A stretch of DNA of 64,000 bases. Origin: CAWIJJ01 sp963836425 (lineage in GTDB: Bacteria; Acidobacteriota; Terriglobia; Bryobacterales; Bryobacteraceae). Positions 51,352 to 60,607 of this stretch are shown one piece after another (the first letter of the stretch is position 1; each line of letters opens with the position of its first letter). The stretch spans positions 91,492-155,491 of the forward strand of contig CAWIJJ010000005.1 of the NCBI GenBank assembly GCA_963836425.1. The letters are read 5' to 3'. Under the pieces are notes generated by a model that worked only from the letters and a program-made list of their open reading frames with translations, did not search any database and was not told the origin of the DNA. A program made the translations under genes and the position numbers.

Positions 51352-52710
51352 TCAGCGCGGCGCGAACTTCTCGCGGCGCGCGGCCAGCTCGTTAGTGATT
51401 CGGATATTCAGCTTCTTGTCGATTGCATAGAAAAACAGGCAGATCACGGCCAAGGTGAAGGGCACGGACGGAAACAGGCTGGACGTCAGGCGGATGCCCT
51501 TGAGCGACTCCGCCGTCTGCGCCGCGTTGGGCACATAGCCGTAGAGCGATAACAGCCAGCCGCCGATGGCGCCGCCGAAGCCCAGCCCCGCCTTAAGGCC
51601 GAAGACGATGGCGGAAAACACGATGGCGGTTGCGCGCCGCCCGGTCTTCCACTCGCCGTAATCGGCGACGTCGGCCATCATGGCCCAGAGCAGCGGGATC
51701 GTGAACCCGTAGGCGAACTGGCGAAGCATGTCGAGGGCGAAAGCAGCCACCACCGCGCCGCGCCCCAGGAAAACAAATGCGGCCATGAACACGATGGTGA
51801 AGGCCAGCCCGACAATGAACACGTTTCTCTTGCCGTAGCGCATGGCGAGCGGCTTGGAAAACAGGATACCCACAATCGTCGAGCCGAGCCCGAGAACGTT
51901 GAACAGACTGAACAGGTCCTCGCGCTCCATGTAGTACCGCCAGTAATAGAGCATCACGCCGCCCCGCATGGAGAGCGTGACGAAGACCAGGATCGTGACC
52001 GCGAAGAGGTTGAGCCAGGGGCCGTTGTGGATCAGGTCCGCGAAGTCCTGCGCGATGGAGGATTGCTGCCCGGGATCGGGACGGATCCGTTCTTTGGTGG
52101 TGAGGAAGGTGATGACGAACAGCACCACGCAGATCGCGCCGACAATGCCCATCGTCCACTGGTAACCCTTGACGTCGTTTCCCTGGCCGAAGTACTTCAC
52201 CATGGGAAGAGCCAACCCCTGGATAAGGAACGCGGCGGTCATGGCGCAGACAAAACGGTAAGAGGAAAGGCTGGTCCGCTCGTCGATATCTCCCGTAAGT
52301 ACGCCACTTAATGCCGAATAAGGCAGGTTGTTAGCCGAGTACACCATCATCAGAAGAATGTAAGTGACATAGGCATAGGCCAGCTTGCCCCCGGGAGAGA
52401 AATCGGGAGTGAGGAAGGCGACGAAGCCCATCACTCCGAATGGGACAGCGGTCCACAGGATCCAGGGACGGAACTTGCCCCAGCGTGTATTGGTACGGTC
52501 CGCGACGACCCCCATCAGCGGATCGAAGATGGCGTCCCAGAAGCGTGCTACCAGCAGGAGAGTGCCGGCAGCGGCGGCCGTGATGCCGAAAGTGTCGGTA
52601 TAGAAGCTGAGCTGGAACACCAGCATCGTCTGGAAAACGAAGTTAGCCGCTGCGTCTCCAAGGCCATAACCGATTTTTTCCTTGACGGAGAGCTTCTCGA
52701 TGTAACTCAT
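51352..52710 (-). CDS. GPH family sugar:cation symporter (MFS)
   Basis: The protein of about 452 residues has twelve predicted membrane helices. Its GPH motifs are KIGYGLGDAAANFVFQ at the N-terminus, FDPLMGVVADRTNTRWGKFR (residues 62-81) and MMADVADYGEWKTGRRATAI near residue 350. These carriers take up oligosaccharides such as xylobiose or melibiose with Na+ or H+. The start ATG 52710 overlaps the GH3 stop by 4 bp. With the xylanase and GH3 it forms an uptake-and-hydrolysis operon. Confidence 0.9.
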   Translation of the reverse strand: MSYIEKLSVKEKIGYGLGDAAANFVFQTMLVFQLSFYTDTFGITAAAAGTLLLVARFWDAIFDPLMGVVADRTNTRWGKFRPWILWTAVPFGVMGFVAFLTPDFSPGGKLAYAYVTYILLMMVYSANNLPYSALSGVLTGDIDERTSLSSYRFVCAMTAAFLIQGLALPMVKYFGQGNDVKGYQWTMGIVGAICVVLFVITFLTTKERIRPDPGQQSSIAQDFADLIHNGPWLNLFAVTILVFVTLSMRGGVMLYYWRYYMEREDLFSLFNVLGLGSTIVGILFSKPLAMRYGKRNVFIVGLAFTIVFMAAFVFLGRGAVVAAFALDMLRQFAYGFTIPLLWAMMADVADYGEWKTGRRATAIVFSAIVFGLKAGLGFGGAIGGWLLSLYGYVPNAAQTAESLKGIRLTSSLFPSVPFTLAVICLFFYAIDKKLNIRITNELAARREKFAPR

Positions 52711-54998
52711 GCGGTCACCCGCAGCACAACGGTCTGTAAGTCGGCGGTTCGGGATGAGTTCCCTACCATGATTTCGAAATCGCCCGGCTCCACTGTGAAT
52801 TTCATGTTCACGTCCCAAAAGGCAAGGTGTTCCGCGGAGATGGTGAACGCCACGGTTTTCGATTCTCCAGGGTCCAGCCGCACCCGCTCGAAGCCCTTCA
52901 GCTCGCGGATGGGCCGCGTGACCGAACTGACCATGTCGCGGATGTACATCTGCACCACTTCACTGCCGGCGCGCCCACCCGTGTTGGAGACGTCGGCCAG
53001 CACACGCGTGGCGCCGTCCCGCCGGATACGCGGCTTTTCCAGGCGCACGTTGGAGATCTCGAAGGTGGTGTAACTCAGCCCGAAGCCGAAGGGATAGAGC
53101 GGCGTCACGTCATCGAACAGGTAGCCGCGGCGCGCGGACGGTTTGTAATTGTAGAACGCCGGCAGGTGTCCGGCCGAACGGGGAACGGTGATGGGCAGTT
53201 TTCCGCCGGGATTGAAGTCGCCGAAGAGCACATCCGCCACAGCGCGCCCGGTCTCCTGGCCGAGATAGAAGCACTCGAGGATGGCGGGCACGGTTTCGTT
53301 CAGCGGACCCACGGCGAGGGGCCGACCGTTGAACAGCAGCGCGATCACCGGCTTGCCGGTCGCCACCATGGCGTCCACCAGTTCCTGCTGCCTGCCGACA
53401 AGTTCGAGGCGCGCGCGGTCGCCGAGGTGTTTGACCGACCACCCTTCGCGCGACGTCTGTTCGTTGCCGCCGATCGCCAGTACGATCACGTCCGCCTTGC
53501 GGGCCACCTTCACGGCTTCTTTGATCTGACGGCGGTCTTGTTCGGGATCGCTCGCGACCACCTCGTCCTGGCTCCAGGATCCGCCGATCGTGATCCCGCA
53601 TCCTTGGCTGTGCAGCACCTTCACCGCGCTGCCGGCACGCGCGCGGATGCCCTCCAGAACGGTGATCTCCTGCCTGGGCACGCTGCTGTAGCCGCCCAGC
53701 AGGCTGCGGTGAGAATTCGGGCCGATCACCGCAATGGAACGGATTTTCTCCGCTGCGAGCGGCAGCAGGCCCCCTTCGTTTTTGAGAAGGATGATGGATT
53801 CCCGCGCGGCCTGCAGGGCAAGGTCGCGATGAGCATCGCAGCCCACCACGCGCGCGGCCTCGTCCGGATCCACGTAAGGATCGTCGAACAGGCCCATGCG
53901 GAACTTCCATTCGAGCATCGGCGCCACCAGGTCGTCGAGCTCGGATTCGCGGAGGACGCCTTTGCGGACGAGTTCGGCCAGGTGCAGGTAGCAATCGGGC
54001 TCCGGCAGTTCGATGTTGACACCGGCGCGGACGGCGAGCGCGCAGGCCTCTTTCTTGTCGCCGGCGACGTGATGACCGTGCGTGTCCGGGCGGTCGCTCA
54101 ATTCCCAGATGGCGTAATAATCGGAGACCACGAACCCGCGGAAGCCCCACTCCTTGCGCAGAATGTCGCGCAGCAGCCAGCGGCTGGCATGCGAGGGCAC
54201 GCCGTCAATCTCGTTGTATGAGGCCATGACGCTGATGGCGCCGCCCTTGTCGATCGCTTCCCGGAAAGGAAACAGGAACGTTTCGCGCAACAGCCGCTCC
54301 GAGACATTCGCGGGAGCGCAGTTGATTCCCGATTCCGGCTGTCCATGCGCGGCGAAATGTTTGAGCGTGGCGATGACGCGCGTTTTGTCGCGAAAGGAGG
54401 CGTCTCCCTGAAAGCCGCGCACGGCGGCGATTCCCATTCGCGACACCAGGTAAGGATCCTCCCCGTAGGTCTCTTCGACGCGCCCCCAGCGCGCGTCGCG
54501 GGCCACGTCCACCACGGGAGTAAGGGCCTGGTGCGTGCCGCGCAGCCGGGCTTCGAGCGCAGTCATGGTGAACAGATTTTCAACCAGCGAGGGGTCGAAC
54601 GTTGCCCCGAGCGCGATGGGCTGCGGAAAGCTGGTGGCGTCCGGCGCAGCCTGGCCGTGCAGGCACTCCTCGTGGAACATCACGGGAATGCCCAGGCGCG
54701 AGTTCTCGAGGAAGTAGCGCTGGATCGAGTTGGTGAGCTCCGCCGTTTCGCGCGGCCCCAGGCCGCCGCCGGCATCGGAAGGGCGGCCCACCTGGCCCAG
54801 CCCGCTACGGTCGCGAAAAGCCTTCGCGGCCTTTCTCGCGTCGAAGCGGCCCGCTTCGTCCACAAGAGTTTCGCTCTTCTTCTGCCAGACGCAAACCATC
54901 TGCGCGGCCTTCTCCTTGAGCGTCATCCGTTTCAGCAGGTCCCGGGTACGGCGGCCGGGCGGCAATTCGGCGTTCCTGTACGGTTCAACCTTGGGCAT
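52707..54998 (-). CDS. GH3 beta-glycosidase (beta-xylosidase/beta-glucosidase type)
   Basis: The 763-residue enzyme has the GH3 N-terminal barrel (PVVDVARDARWGRVEETYGE, VIATLKHFAAHGQPESG, nucleophile Asp293 in GFVVSDYYAIWEL). A C-terminal sandwich (ILLKNEGGLLPL, GNEQTSREGW) and a fibronectin-III-like end follow. No signal peptide is present from ATG 54998, so it should act in the cytoplasm on imported oligosaccharides. Upstream in-frame codons run into the insertion sequence and are not native. Its promoter region has been split from the divergent isomerase by the insertion. Confidence 0.9.
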   Translation of the reverse strand: MPKVEPYRNAELPPGRRTRDLLKRMTLKEKAAQMVCVWQKKSETLVDEAGRFDARKAAKAFRDRSGLGQVGRPSDAGGGLGPRETAELTNSIQRYFLENSRLGIPVMFHEECLHGQAAPDATSFPQPIALGATFDPSLVENLFTMTALEARLRGTHQALTPVVDVARDARWGRVEETYGEDPYLVSRMGIAAVRGFQGDASFRDKTRVIATLKHFAAHGQPESGINCAPANVSERLLRETFLFPFREAIDKGGAISVMASYNEIDGVPSHASRWLLRDILRKEWGFRGFVVSDYYAIWELSDRPDTHGHHVAGDKKEACALAVRAGVNIELPEPDCYLHLAELVRKGVLRESELDDLVAPMLEWKFRMGLFDDPYVDPDEAARVVGCDAHRDLALQAARESIILLKNEGGLLPLAAEKIRSIAVIGPNSHRSLLGGYSSVPRQEITVLEGIRARAGSAVKVLHSQGCGITIGGSWSQDEVVASDPEQDRRQIKEAVKVARKADVIVLAIGGNEQTSREGWSVKHLGDRARLELVGRQQELVDAMVATGKPVIALLFNGRPLAVGPLNETVPAILECFYLGQETGRAVADVLFGDFNPGGKLPITVPRSAGHLPAFYNYKPSARRGYLFDDVTPLYPFGFGLSYTTFEISNVRLEKPRIRRDGATRVLADVSNTGGRAGSEVVQMYIRDMVSSVTRPIRELKGFERVRLDPGESKTVAFTISAEHLAFWDVNMKFTVEPGDFEIMVGNSSRTADLQTVVLRVTA

Positions 54999-55014
54999 TC
55001 GCAGGCCTTTAAGT

Positions 55015-55026
55015 TTTGGCACCAAA
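55015..55026. promoter_or_regulatory. Palindrome upstream of the GH3 gene
   Basis: TTTGG-CA-CCAAA is a 12-bp inverted repeat 17 bp before the GH3 start codon and next to a TATAG element on the minus strand. A sugar-responsive repressor could bind it, but no regulator gene is present in the locus. Confidence 0.25.
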
Positions 55027-55055
55027 CTATAACTGGAAACATACGCCGGGCGCAA

Positions 55056-55070
55056 GGGATGCGATTTCCG
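55056..55070. repeat. Direct repeat flanking the insertion sequence, left copy
   Basis: GGGATGCGATTTCCG is repeated exactly at 56973-56987 on the far side of the element and is the probable target duplication. A diverged copy (GGGATGTGATTTCC) follows the right one immediately. Confidence 0.65.
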
Positions 55071-56972
55071 TTTGTCAAGGCAAAGTAGAAATGTCGCCCT
55101 CCCTGGCAAAGTAGAAATGTCGCCTTTCGCCTGGGCGCCCAGGGAGTGCATGTTAATCTGCTCGTGCCGGTGAAGCGGAGACGGGCTCTGGTGGCGACCA
55201 ACCCGATCGAGGAATAGCCGGCCGGAACTCATCTGCGGACGATGAGAGGGAGCGTGGTCCTCCCGACACGTTCTGCTACCCGGGCTCGGGGCCGACCAGC
55301 GGGAGGCGGCACGGCTCCGCCCCGGGGTTTGGTTTTGGTGTTCCGACCATATCGGACCAGATAGATTCCGCCATGCCTTGAAAAACGCATCCTGCGCGCT
55401 CGCTACGGTGGCCCTGGGCAGGAGGAATGGCGGGGAAGGGATCGTCGCAAATTCTCCAGAACGTGAAAAAATCCCCCGGCTTACCGGTCGGTTGTGCGGA
55501 GAGTTTCCCGGTAGGGCGAACTTTGCCTTTCCCGCCTTGGGGTCGGCTGTGAGGATCCAGGAACTGCATTCCAGCATCTACCCCCGTCTGTTACCGGATG
55601 CCGCGATGGCCTGCCAGAGTTTCGGCGCTTTTTTCAAATCGAAACCTTCGTTCCAAGTGCTGGGGCGCCTGGCGCGCGGCTTAGCCGGCGGTCTCTGGTT
55701 GGCAGGGGTGGCCTTCGGCCTGTCTGCGTCACACTCTCGAATCGGTAGATAGCGGTCGCCATAGCGGGCAGCCAGGGATCCGTCCAGCCGCTGTTCGACA
55801 CGCAGTTTCGCCCCTCGCAACCCGGCGACGATGGCCTTCCGCTCAATTTCATAAGACTGCCCAAACCAAGGAAAGGTGTAGTTCGGCCGCACTTTCCGCG
55901 TCTCCACATAACTCAGCGAACCCGCCAGATGGTGGCCCTTTTCCTGCCTGCGGTGCGCATCATCCGGGTTGGCCGCTTCCACTGTCAACTCCCGCTCCCA
56001 CCACACCAGGTAATCGTTCCTCAGATATTCGTTGGCTTCCTCGATCGTCGTCACACCCGCTACCCGCATCCCCTTCACCAGCCGATCTTGAGCCGTCCCG
56101 AAATTTCTCTCCACTCTTCTCTTCGCTTGCGCAGAGTGCGCCGCTATCCAGCTGACCCCCAGCTCCCTTAAGGCCCGGCCGATCTGCGTCGGCGGCATTT
56201 CCACCGGATCTTTATCCACCCCCGGTTCATCTCGTTTGCGCTTCTCCGCCGTTTGAAACAGACTCGCTTTGTCGGTGTAGAACGACACCGGCCGGCCGTT
56301 CTTCTCCAGGTAACTCCACAGCAGCTTCATGTTTTCCTCGGTCGAATCATGCCGTACAAAGCGCGCCAATAGCCGGCTGGTCGCGTCGTCGATCATGGCT
56401 ATCAGGTAGAGCTTCTCGCCGCGTCCCTCCAGCCAGTCGTGCTTGCTGGTGTCCCATTGCACCAACTCGCCGAAACGGCTCCGCCGCGGCCGCCAACCGT
56501 GGATCTCCTGGACCTTCGCTTTCTTCCCTCGCCACAGCTTGGATCGCATCATCCATTGCCGCGCCGTCTCCTTGCTGACGTCGATGCCGTGTCTGTCGCG
56601 CAGGTACTCCGCCGCCAAGGTCGGACCAAACCCCTCGTACACCGGCGCCGACAGGATCTTCACCGCCGCTTTCTCGACTCTGTCGGCGAGCCGCCGATTC
56701 GAGGGCTTCCCGCGCGATCCATGAACCACCGCCCGGTCCCCGAGTTCTTTCACCCCCTTCAGCAGCCGCTGTACCTGCCGAACGCTCAATCCCAGTTCCT
56801 CGGCTGCGGCACGCTGCGTAATAATCTTCTTCTTGACCTTCTTCAACGCCACCAGCCGGTCGCGTTCGGTTTGCGTCATCAGTAGCTGTCCTTCCTGCAT
56901 CCCCACAGCGTGGAGGTGTCAAGACGACATTTCTACTTTGCCCAAAGGCGACATTATCACTTTGCCGGAACA
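55071..56972 (-). mobile_element. IS1202-like (ISNCY) insertion sequence
   Basis: About 1.9 kb, with imperfect 26-bp terminal inverted repeats that share TGT, then GGCAAAGT and AATGTCGCC. A 20-bp subterminal motif, GGCAAAGTAGAAATGTCGCC, occurs twice at the left end (55079-55098, 55105-55124). Inverted variants occur twice at the right end (56923-56942, 56947-56966). One transposase gene is present. The stretch 55125-55577 downstream of it holds no gene I can support, only a palindrome CCTGGGCGCCCAGG at 55130-55143. It sits between the GH3 gene and the isomerase gene. Confidence 0.75.
55578..56900 (-). CDS. DDE transposase, ISNCY/IS1202 type
   Basis: The protein of about 440 residues has an N-terminal helix-turn-helix (ITQRAAAEELGLSVRQVQRL) and a second DNA-binding region. 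A DDE core follows: VQWDTSKHDWLEGRGEKLYL (first Asp), FYTDKASLFQTAEKRKRDEP (second Asp), VERNFGTAQDRLVKGMR (Glu). This ERNFGT-type block is typical of the group. ATG 56900 is used; GTG 56906 is an alternative. The frame is intact, so the element may be active. Confidence 0.85.
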   Translation of the reverse strand: MQEGQLLMTQTERDRLVALKKVKKKIITQRAAAEELGLSVRQVQRLLKGVKELGDRAVVHGSRGKPSNRRLADRVEKAAVKILSAPVYEGFGPTLAAEYLRDRHGIDVSKETARQWMMRSKLWRGKKAKVQEIHGWRPRRSRFGELVQWDTSKHDWLEGRGEKLYLIAMIDDATSRLLARFVRHDSTEENMKLLWSYLEKNGRPVSFYTDKASLFQTAEKRKRDEPGVDKDPVEMPPTQIGRALRELGVSWIAAHSAQAKRRVERNFGTAQDRLVKGMRVAGVTTIEEANEYLRNDYLVWWERELTVEAANPDDAHRRQEKGHHLAGSLSYVETRKVRPNYTFPWFGQSYEIERKAIVAGLRGAKLRVEQRLDGSLAARYGDRYLPIRECDADRPKATPANQRPPAKPRARRPSTWNEGFDLKKAPKLWQAIAASGNRRG

Positions 56973-56987
56973 GGGATGCGATTTCCG
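56973..56987. repeat. Direct repeat flanking the insertion sequence, right copy
   Basis: An exact copy of 55056-55070, followed directly by GGGATGTGATTTCC, which differs by one base. The tandem arrangement may predate the insertion or reflect two insertion events. Confidence 0.65.
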
Positions 56988-57071
56988 GGATGTGATTTCC
57001 GTTCACCGGCGGCGCTCCCCTTCCGTGATGCACCGTTTGATAAAGTAGAACCTTCCGAAAGGCCCAACACT

Positions 57072-58142
57072 ATGGCACAAATCAAAGGACCCGCACTTTT
57101 TCTCGCGCAGTTCATGGCTGATACGCCGCCGTACAACACCCTGCCGAACATCACCGCCTGGGCCAAGAGCCTCGGCTACAAGGGTGTGCAGATCCCTTCC
57201 TGGGACGGAAGGGTGATCGATATCAAGAAGGCCGCCGAGTCGAAGACGTATTGTGACGAGCTCAAAGGGCAGACGAACGGCCTGGAGATTACCGAGCTCG
57301 CGTCGCACCTTCAGGGGCAGCTCGTGGCCGTGCATCCGGCTTACGACGAGCTGTTCGACGCGTTTGCCGCGCCCGAGGTGCAGGGGAATCCGAAGGCGCG
57401 CACGGAGTGGGCCGTACAGCAGTTGCGCTATGTGATCAAAGCCTCGGCGAACCTGGGTCTCACCGTCTCGCCGTCTTTCACCGGCGCGCTGCTCTGGCCG
57501 TTCTTCTACGCATGGCCGCAGCGGCCCGCGGGTATCGTGGAAGACGGGTTCGCCGAGCTCGCCAGACGCTGGCTGCCGATCTTCAACTACGCCGACGAGA
57601 ACGGCGTGGACATGGCGTTCGAGCTGCACCCGGGCGAGGATCTGCACGACGGCGCCACCTTCGAGCGGCTGCTTGAAGCCACCGGCAACCACGCACGGCT
57701 CGCCATCAATTACGACCCGTCGCATTTCGTCCTGCAATGCATGGACTACGTCGGGTTCATCGACATCTACGGCCCGCACATCAAGGCGTTTCATGTGAAG
57801 GACGCCGAGTTCCGGCCGTCGCCGAAGGCCGGCGTCTACGGCGGCTACATGCCGTGGAAGGATCGCCCGGGCCGCTTCCGTTCGCTGGGCGACGGGCAGG
57901 TGGATTTCAAGCAGGTGTTCACGCGCCTGACTGCCGTCGGGTACAAATCGTGGGCGGTGGTGGAATGGGAGTGCACCTATAAAGACAGCGTGCAGGGCGC
58001 GACGGAGAGCGCTCCGTTCGTGGCGCAGCACCTGATCGACGTGCCCACGCGCGCGTTCGACGATTTCGCGGGTGCGGGCAGCGATCCGGCGCGGAACCGG
58101 CGCGTGCTGGGCCTCACCGCCGCGGACAAAGCCGAGGCGTAG
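57072..58142 (+). CDS. Sugar phosphate isomerase/epimerase (AP endonuclease 2-like TIM barrel)
   Basis: The 356-residue protein has the xylose-isomerase-like barrel: WAKSLGYKGVQIPSWDGRVI, then metal ligands in AFELHPGEDLHDG, RLAINYDPSHFVLQCMDYVG, IKAFHVKDAEF and WAVVEWECTYKD. Such proteins isomerise or oxidise-epimerise sugars, but the substrate is unknown. ATG 57072 is chosen because upstream frame is insertion-sequence sequence. It is divergent from the GH3 gene and likely belonged to the same sugar-use regulon before the insertion. Confidence 0.85.
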   Translation: MAQIKGPALFLAQFMADTPPYNTLPNITAWAKSLGYKGVQIPSWDGRVIDIKKAAESKTYCDELKGQTNGLEITELASHLQGQLVAVHPAYDELFDAFAAPEVQGNPKARTEWAVQQLRYVIKASANLGLTVSPSFTGALLWPFFYAWPQRPAGIVEDGFAELARRWLPIFNYADENGVDMAFELHPGEDLHDGATFERLLEATGNHARLAINYDPSHFVLQCMDYVGFIDIYGPHIKAFHVKDAEFRPSPKAGVYGGYMPWKDRPGRFRSLGDGQVDFKQVFTRLTAVGYKSWAVVEWECTYKDSVQGATESAPFVAQHLIDVPTRAFDDFAGAGSDPARNRRVLGLTAADKAEA

Positions 58143-58147
58143 GCGCT

Positions 58148-58885
58148 TCAGGCACCCAGGTCCGCCAGTTTGCGTTTCAAAGCCAGGGCGTTTTCCACCG
58201 CGAATGCGCCCTGGTCGTTATCGAAGTACACGTAAATCGCGCGCAAGTCACGCGACCAGGCGCGAATTCTCGCGGCCCATTCCTCCAGCGTTTCATCCGG
58301 ATAACTGCCCTGGTAAGCCCCGCCCGGTCCGTGCAGGCGGACATAAGTGTGATTCGCGGTGAGGGTGAAATCGGAGCGGAACCCCGCGATCTCGAAGATG
58401 CAGAAAGCAGCGTTGCGGCGGCGCAGAATGCGCTGGATTTCCAGAGTGTGCCAGGTGGGGTTGCGGAACTCGAAAGCGTAGCGGCGGCGCGGGGGCAGGG
58501 CTGCAAGGAACTCCTCGAGCCGGGCCGGATTGGCTTCCCACCACGGCGGCAACTGAAAGACGATGGGACCGAGTTTGCGCCCCAGCAGGCCCGCTCGCGA
58601 GAAGAACTTCTCAATGCCGGGCTGAGCGTCCTTGAGCTTCTTCATGTGAGTGAGAAAGCGGCTGCCTTTGGCGGCGAAGCAGAAGCCCTTCGGAGTGGAA
58701 TCGCGCCAGACGGCCACGCCGGTCTCGGGCGGCAGGCGGTAGAAGGTGTTGTTCAGCTCCACCGTATCGAAGAAGCGGGTGTAGTGCTCCAGCATCTTCG
58801 ATGCCGGCAGTTTCTCCGGGTAGAACGCGCCGCGCCAGTGCTGGTAATGCCAGCCGGAGGTGCCGATATGCACCGCCGCACTCAT
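58148..58885 (-). CDS. DUF72 family protein
   Basis: The 245-residue protein matches DUF72 (YecE type): VHIGTSGWHYQHWRGAFYPE at the start, FFDTVELNNTFYRLPPE, FAAKGSRFLTHMKKLKD, RRYAFEFRNPTW and a closing YVYFDNDQGAFAVENALALK. It is a TIM-barrel of unknown function. ATG 58885 overlaps the pyrF stop by 4 bp, so it is the last gene of a selD-pyrF-DUF72 operon. Confidence 0.9.
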   Translation of the reverse strand: MSAAVHIGTSGWHYQHWRGAFYPEKLPASKMLEHYTRFFDTVELNNTFYRLPPETGVAVWRDSTPKGFCFAAKGSRFLTHMKKLKDAQPGIEKFFSRAGLLGRKLGPIVFQLPPWWEANPARLEEFLAALPPRRRYAFEFRNPTWHTLEIQRILRRRNAAFCIFEIAGFRSDFTLTANHTYVRLHGPGGAYQGSYPDETLEEWAARIRAWSRDLRAIYVYFDNDQGAFAVENALALKRKLADLGA

Positions 58886-59569
58886 CGCGCGGCGATCTCT
58901 TCGAGGATGCGGGCGGCTTCGGCGGCGGGGTCGGCGGCGCGTGTCACCTGCCGCCCGATGACCAGGTAATCGGCGCCATTGCGCACGGCCTCGGCGGGCG
59001 TGGCCACGCGCTTCTGGTCTCCGGCGGCGGCGCCCGCCGATCGCACGCCGGGCGTGACCAGGACGGCATCGGGTCCGGCGATGGCGCGGACGGCGGCCAC
59101 TTCGAGAGGGGAACAGACCAGGCCTTCGACGCCCGCGGCCATGGCCTGCTGCGCGCGGGTTGCCACAAGTTCCGAAGCGGGACAGGTGTAGCCGAGGCCG
59201 GCCAGATCTTCCTTGCCGAAGCTGGTGAGCACCGTGACGGCGAGGATCTGGAGCGGCGATCCGGCCTTGCCTTCGACGCGCCGCCCGCATCACGGAATCG
59301 ACGGCGTGCACGGTGAGAAAGCGCGCGCCGGAGCGGGCCACCTGGGCCACGGCGCGGCGGACGGTTTCGGGGATGTCGTAGAACTTGAGGTCGAGAAAGA
59401 CCTGCTTGCCGCCATCGAGCAGTTCGCGAACGAAAGCCATCCCGGCGGCGGCGTACAGTTCCAGCCCGACCTTGTAAAACTCGACCGAGGAGCCGAGCGC
59501 GCGGACGAGTGCGCGCGCGTCCCCGGCGGACTCGACGTCGAGGGCGACGATCAGTGGGTTGCGGTTCAT
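58882..59569 (-). pseudogene. pyrF: Orotidine 5-phosphate decarboxylase, one frameshift
   Basis: The enzyme makes UMP in pyrimidine synthesis. From ATG 59569 the sequence reads NPLIVALDVESAGDARALV, then the catalytic DLKFYDIPETVRRAV. Near 59280 one extra base (GCGGCG-C-GTC) shifts the frame. The rest continues in the other frame (VLTSFGKEDLAGLGY, GLVCSPLEVAAVRA, LVTPGVRSAGAAAGDQKRVA, YLVIGRQVTRAADPA). Without the base the protein is 228 residues, normal for the family. The gene is usually essential, so a sequence error is more likely than loss. Confidence 0.8.
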
Positions 59570-60607
59570 AGAAGTCGGATAGGTTTTTCCCGCGCGGGCA
59601 GCACCCGGCCGATGATGCGGGCGCCTTCGAATGCAGCGCTCGAGCGCAGCGGCTCCGGCCTCCGGCAAGCGCGATCAGCAGCCCGCCGGAGGTCTGCGGA
59701 TCGTAGAGCAGGTCCTCGAGTTCCAGCGGCAGCGTCCGCGCGGTCTCCACCGCGCAGGAGGCGAACTCACGATTGTTCTTGAGGCCGCCCGGGATCGCGC
59801 CCAGCCGCGCGTAGTCGAGCGCGCCGGCGAGGAAGCGGATCCGCGATGGATCGATTTCGAGCGTGACGCCGCTGGCCAGCGCCATCTCGCGGGCGTGTCC
59901 GATCAGGCCGAAGCCGGTCACGTCAGTGCAGCCGTGGACGTCGAATTCGAGCATGGCTTCGCATGCCGCGCGGTTCAGCGTCAGCATGGAGGCGATGGAG
60001 GCATCCACGTGGCCCTGGGCGGCGATGCCGCGCTTCACGGCGGTGGCGATGACGCCGGTGCCAAGCGCCTTGGTGAAAACCAGCGCGTCGCCGGGGCGCG
60101 CGCCGGCATTGGCCTTGACGCGATCCGGATGAACGGTTCCGGTTACCGCATAGCCGAACTTGATCTCGTCGTCGGCCACGCTGTGGCCGCCGAGCACGGC
60201 GCAACCGGCCTCGCTGCATTTTCTCGGCGCCGCCTTTGAGAATTGTCCCTGAGGTCGTCGAGTTCGCCTTTGGGGGGCCAGGCGAGGATGGAGAGCGACG
60301 AGATGGGACGGCCGCCCATCGCATACACGTCGCTGAGCGAGTTGGCCGCCGCGATGGCGCCGAACGTATAGGGATCGTCGACGATCGGGGTGAAGAAATC
60401 GACCGTCTGCACGAGGGCGAGCTCCGGCGTCAGCTTGTACACGCCGGCATCGTCGGCGGTGTCAAACCCGATCAGCACGTTTTCGTCCGCCCAGCGGGGC
60501 ACGGTCGCCAAAACCTGGTCCAATAACTTTGGACTAAGCTTGGACGCTCAACCGGCGGCCTTCACGTGGGCGGTCAGTTTGCGCGGTCGCACTTCGGCGT
60601 CGGCCAT
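59566..60607 (-). pseudogene. selD: Selenide, water dikinase with in-frame UGA (Sec); several frameshifts
   Basis: SelD makes selenophosphate for selenocysteine and selenouridine. From ATG 60607 the protein reads MADAEVRPRKLTAHVKAAG, then TGA at 60548-60550, then ASKLSPKLLDQVL. The TGA is exactly where SelD has its catalytic Cys or Sec. LIGFDTADDAGVY, AIAAANSLSDVYAMGGRP and CTDVTGFGLIGHAREMAL follow. Four one-base insertions (near 60248, 60213, 59670, 59635) disrupt the frame; removing them gives 345 residues, the usual length. The final stop overlaps the pyrF ATG (ATGA). The indels may be sequence errors. Confidence 0.8.
60518..60534 (-). promoter_or_regulatory. Candidate bacterial SECIS hairpin in selD
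   Basis: On the minus strand GTCCAA-AGTTA-TTGGAC forms a perfect 6-bp stem with a 5-nt loop containing a G, beginning 13 nt after the UGA codon. The loop G is 20 nt from the UGA, inside the range reported for bacterial SECIS elements. The hairpin also encodes SPKLLDQ. Confidence 0.6.

Noticed and set aside
55000..55577. An extended N-terminus of 193 residues for the GH3 enzyme
   Set aside because: The extension is insertion-sequence DNA that happens to be open in frame; the GH3 domain begins right after ATG 54998.
56988..57001. A longer target duplication of about 30 bp for the insertion sequence
   Set aside because: The diverged GGGATGTGATTTCC copy is present only on the right side, so only the 15-bp exact repeat can be claimed.
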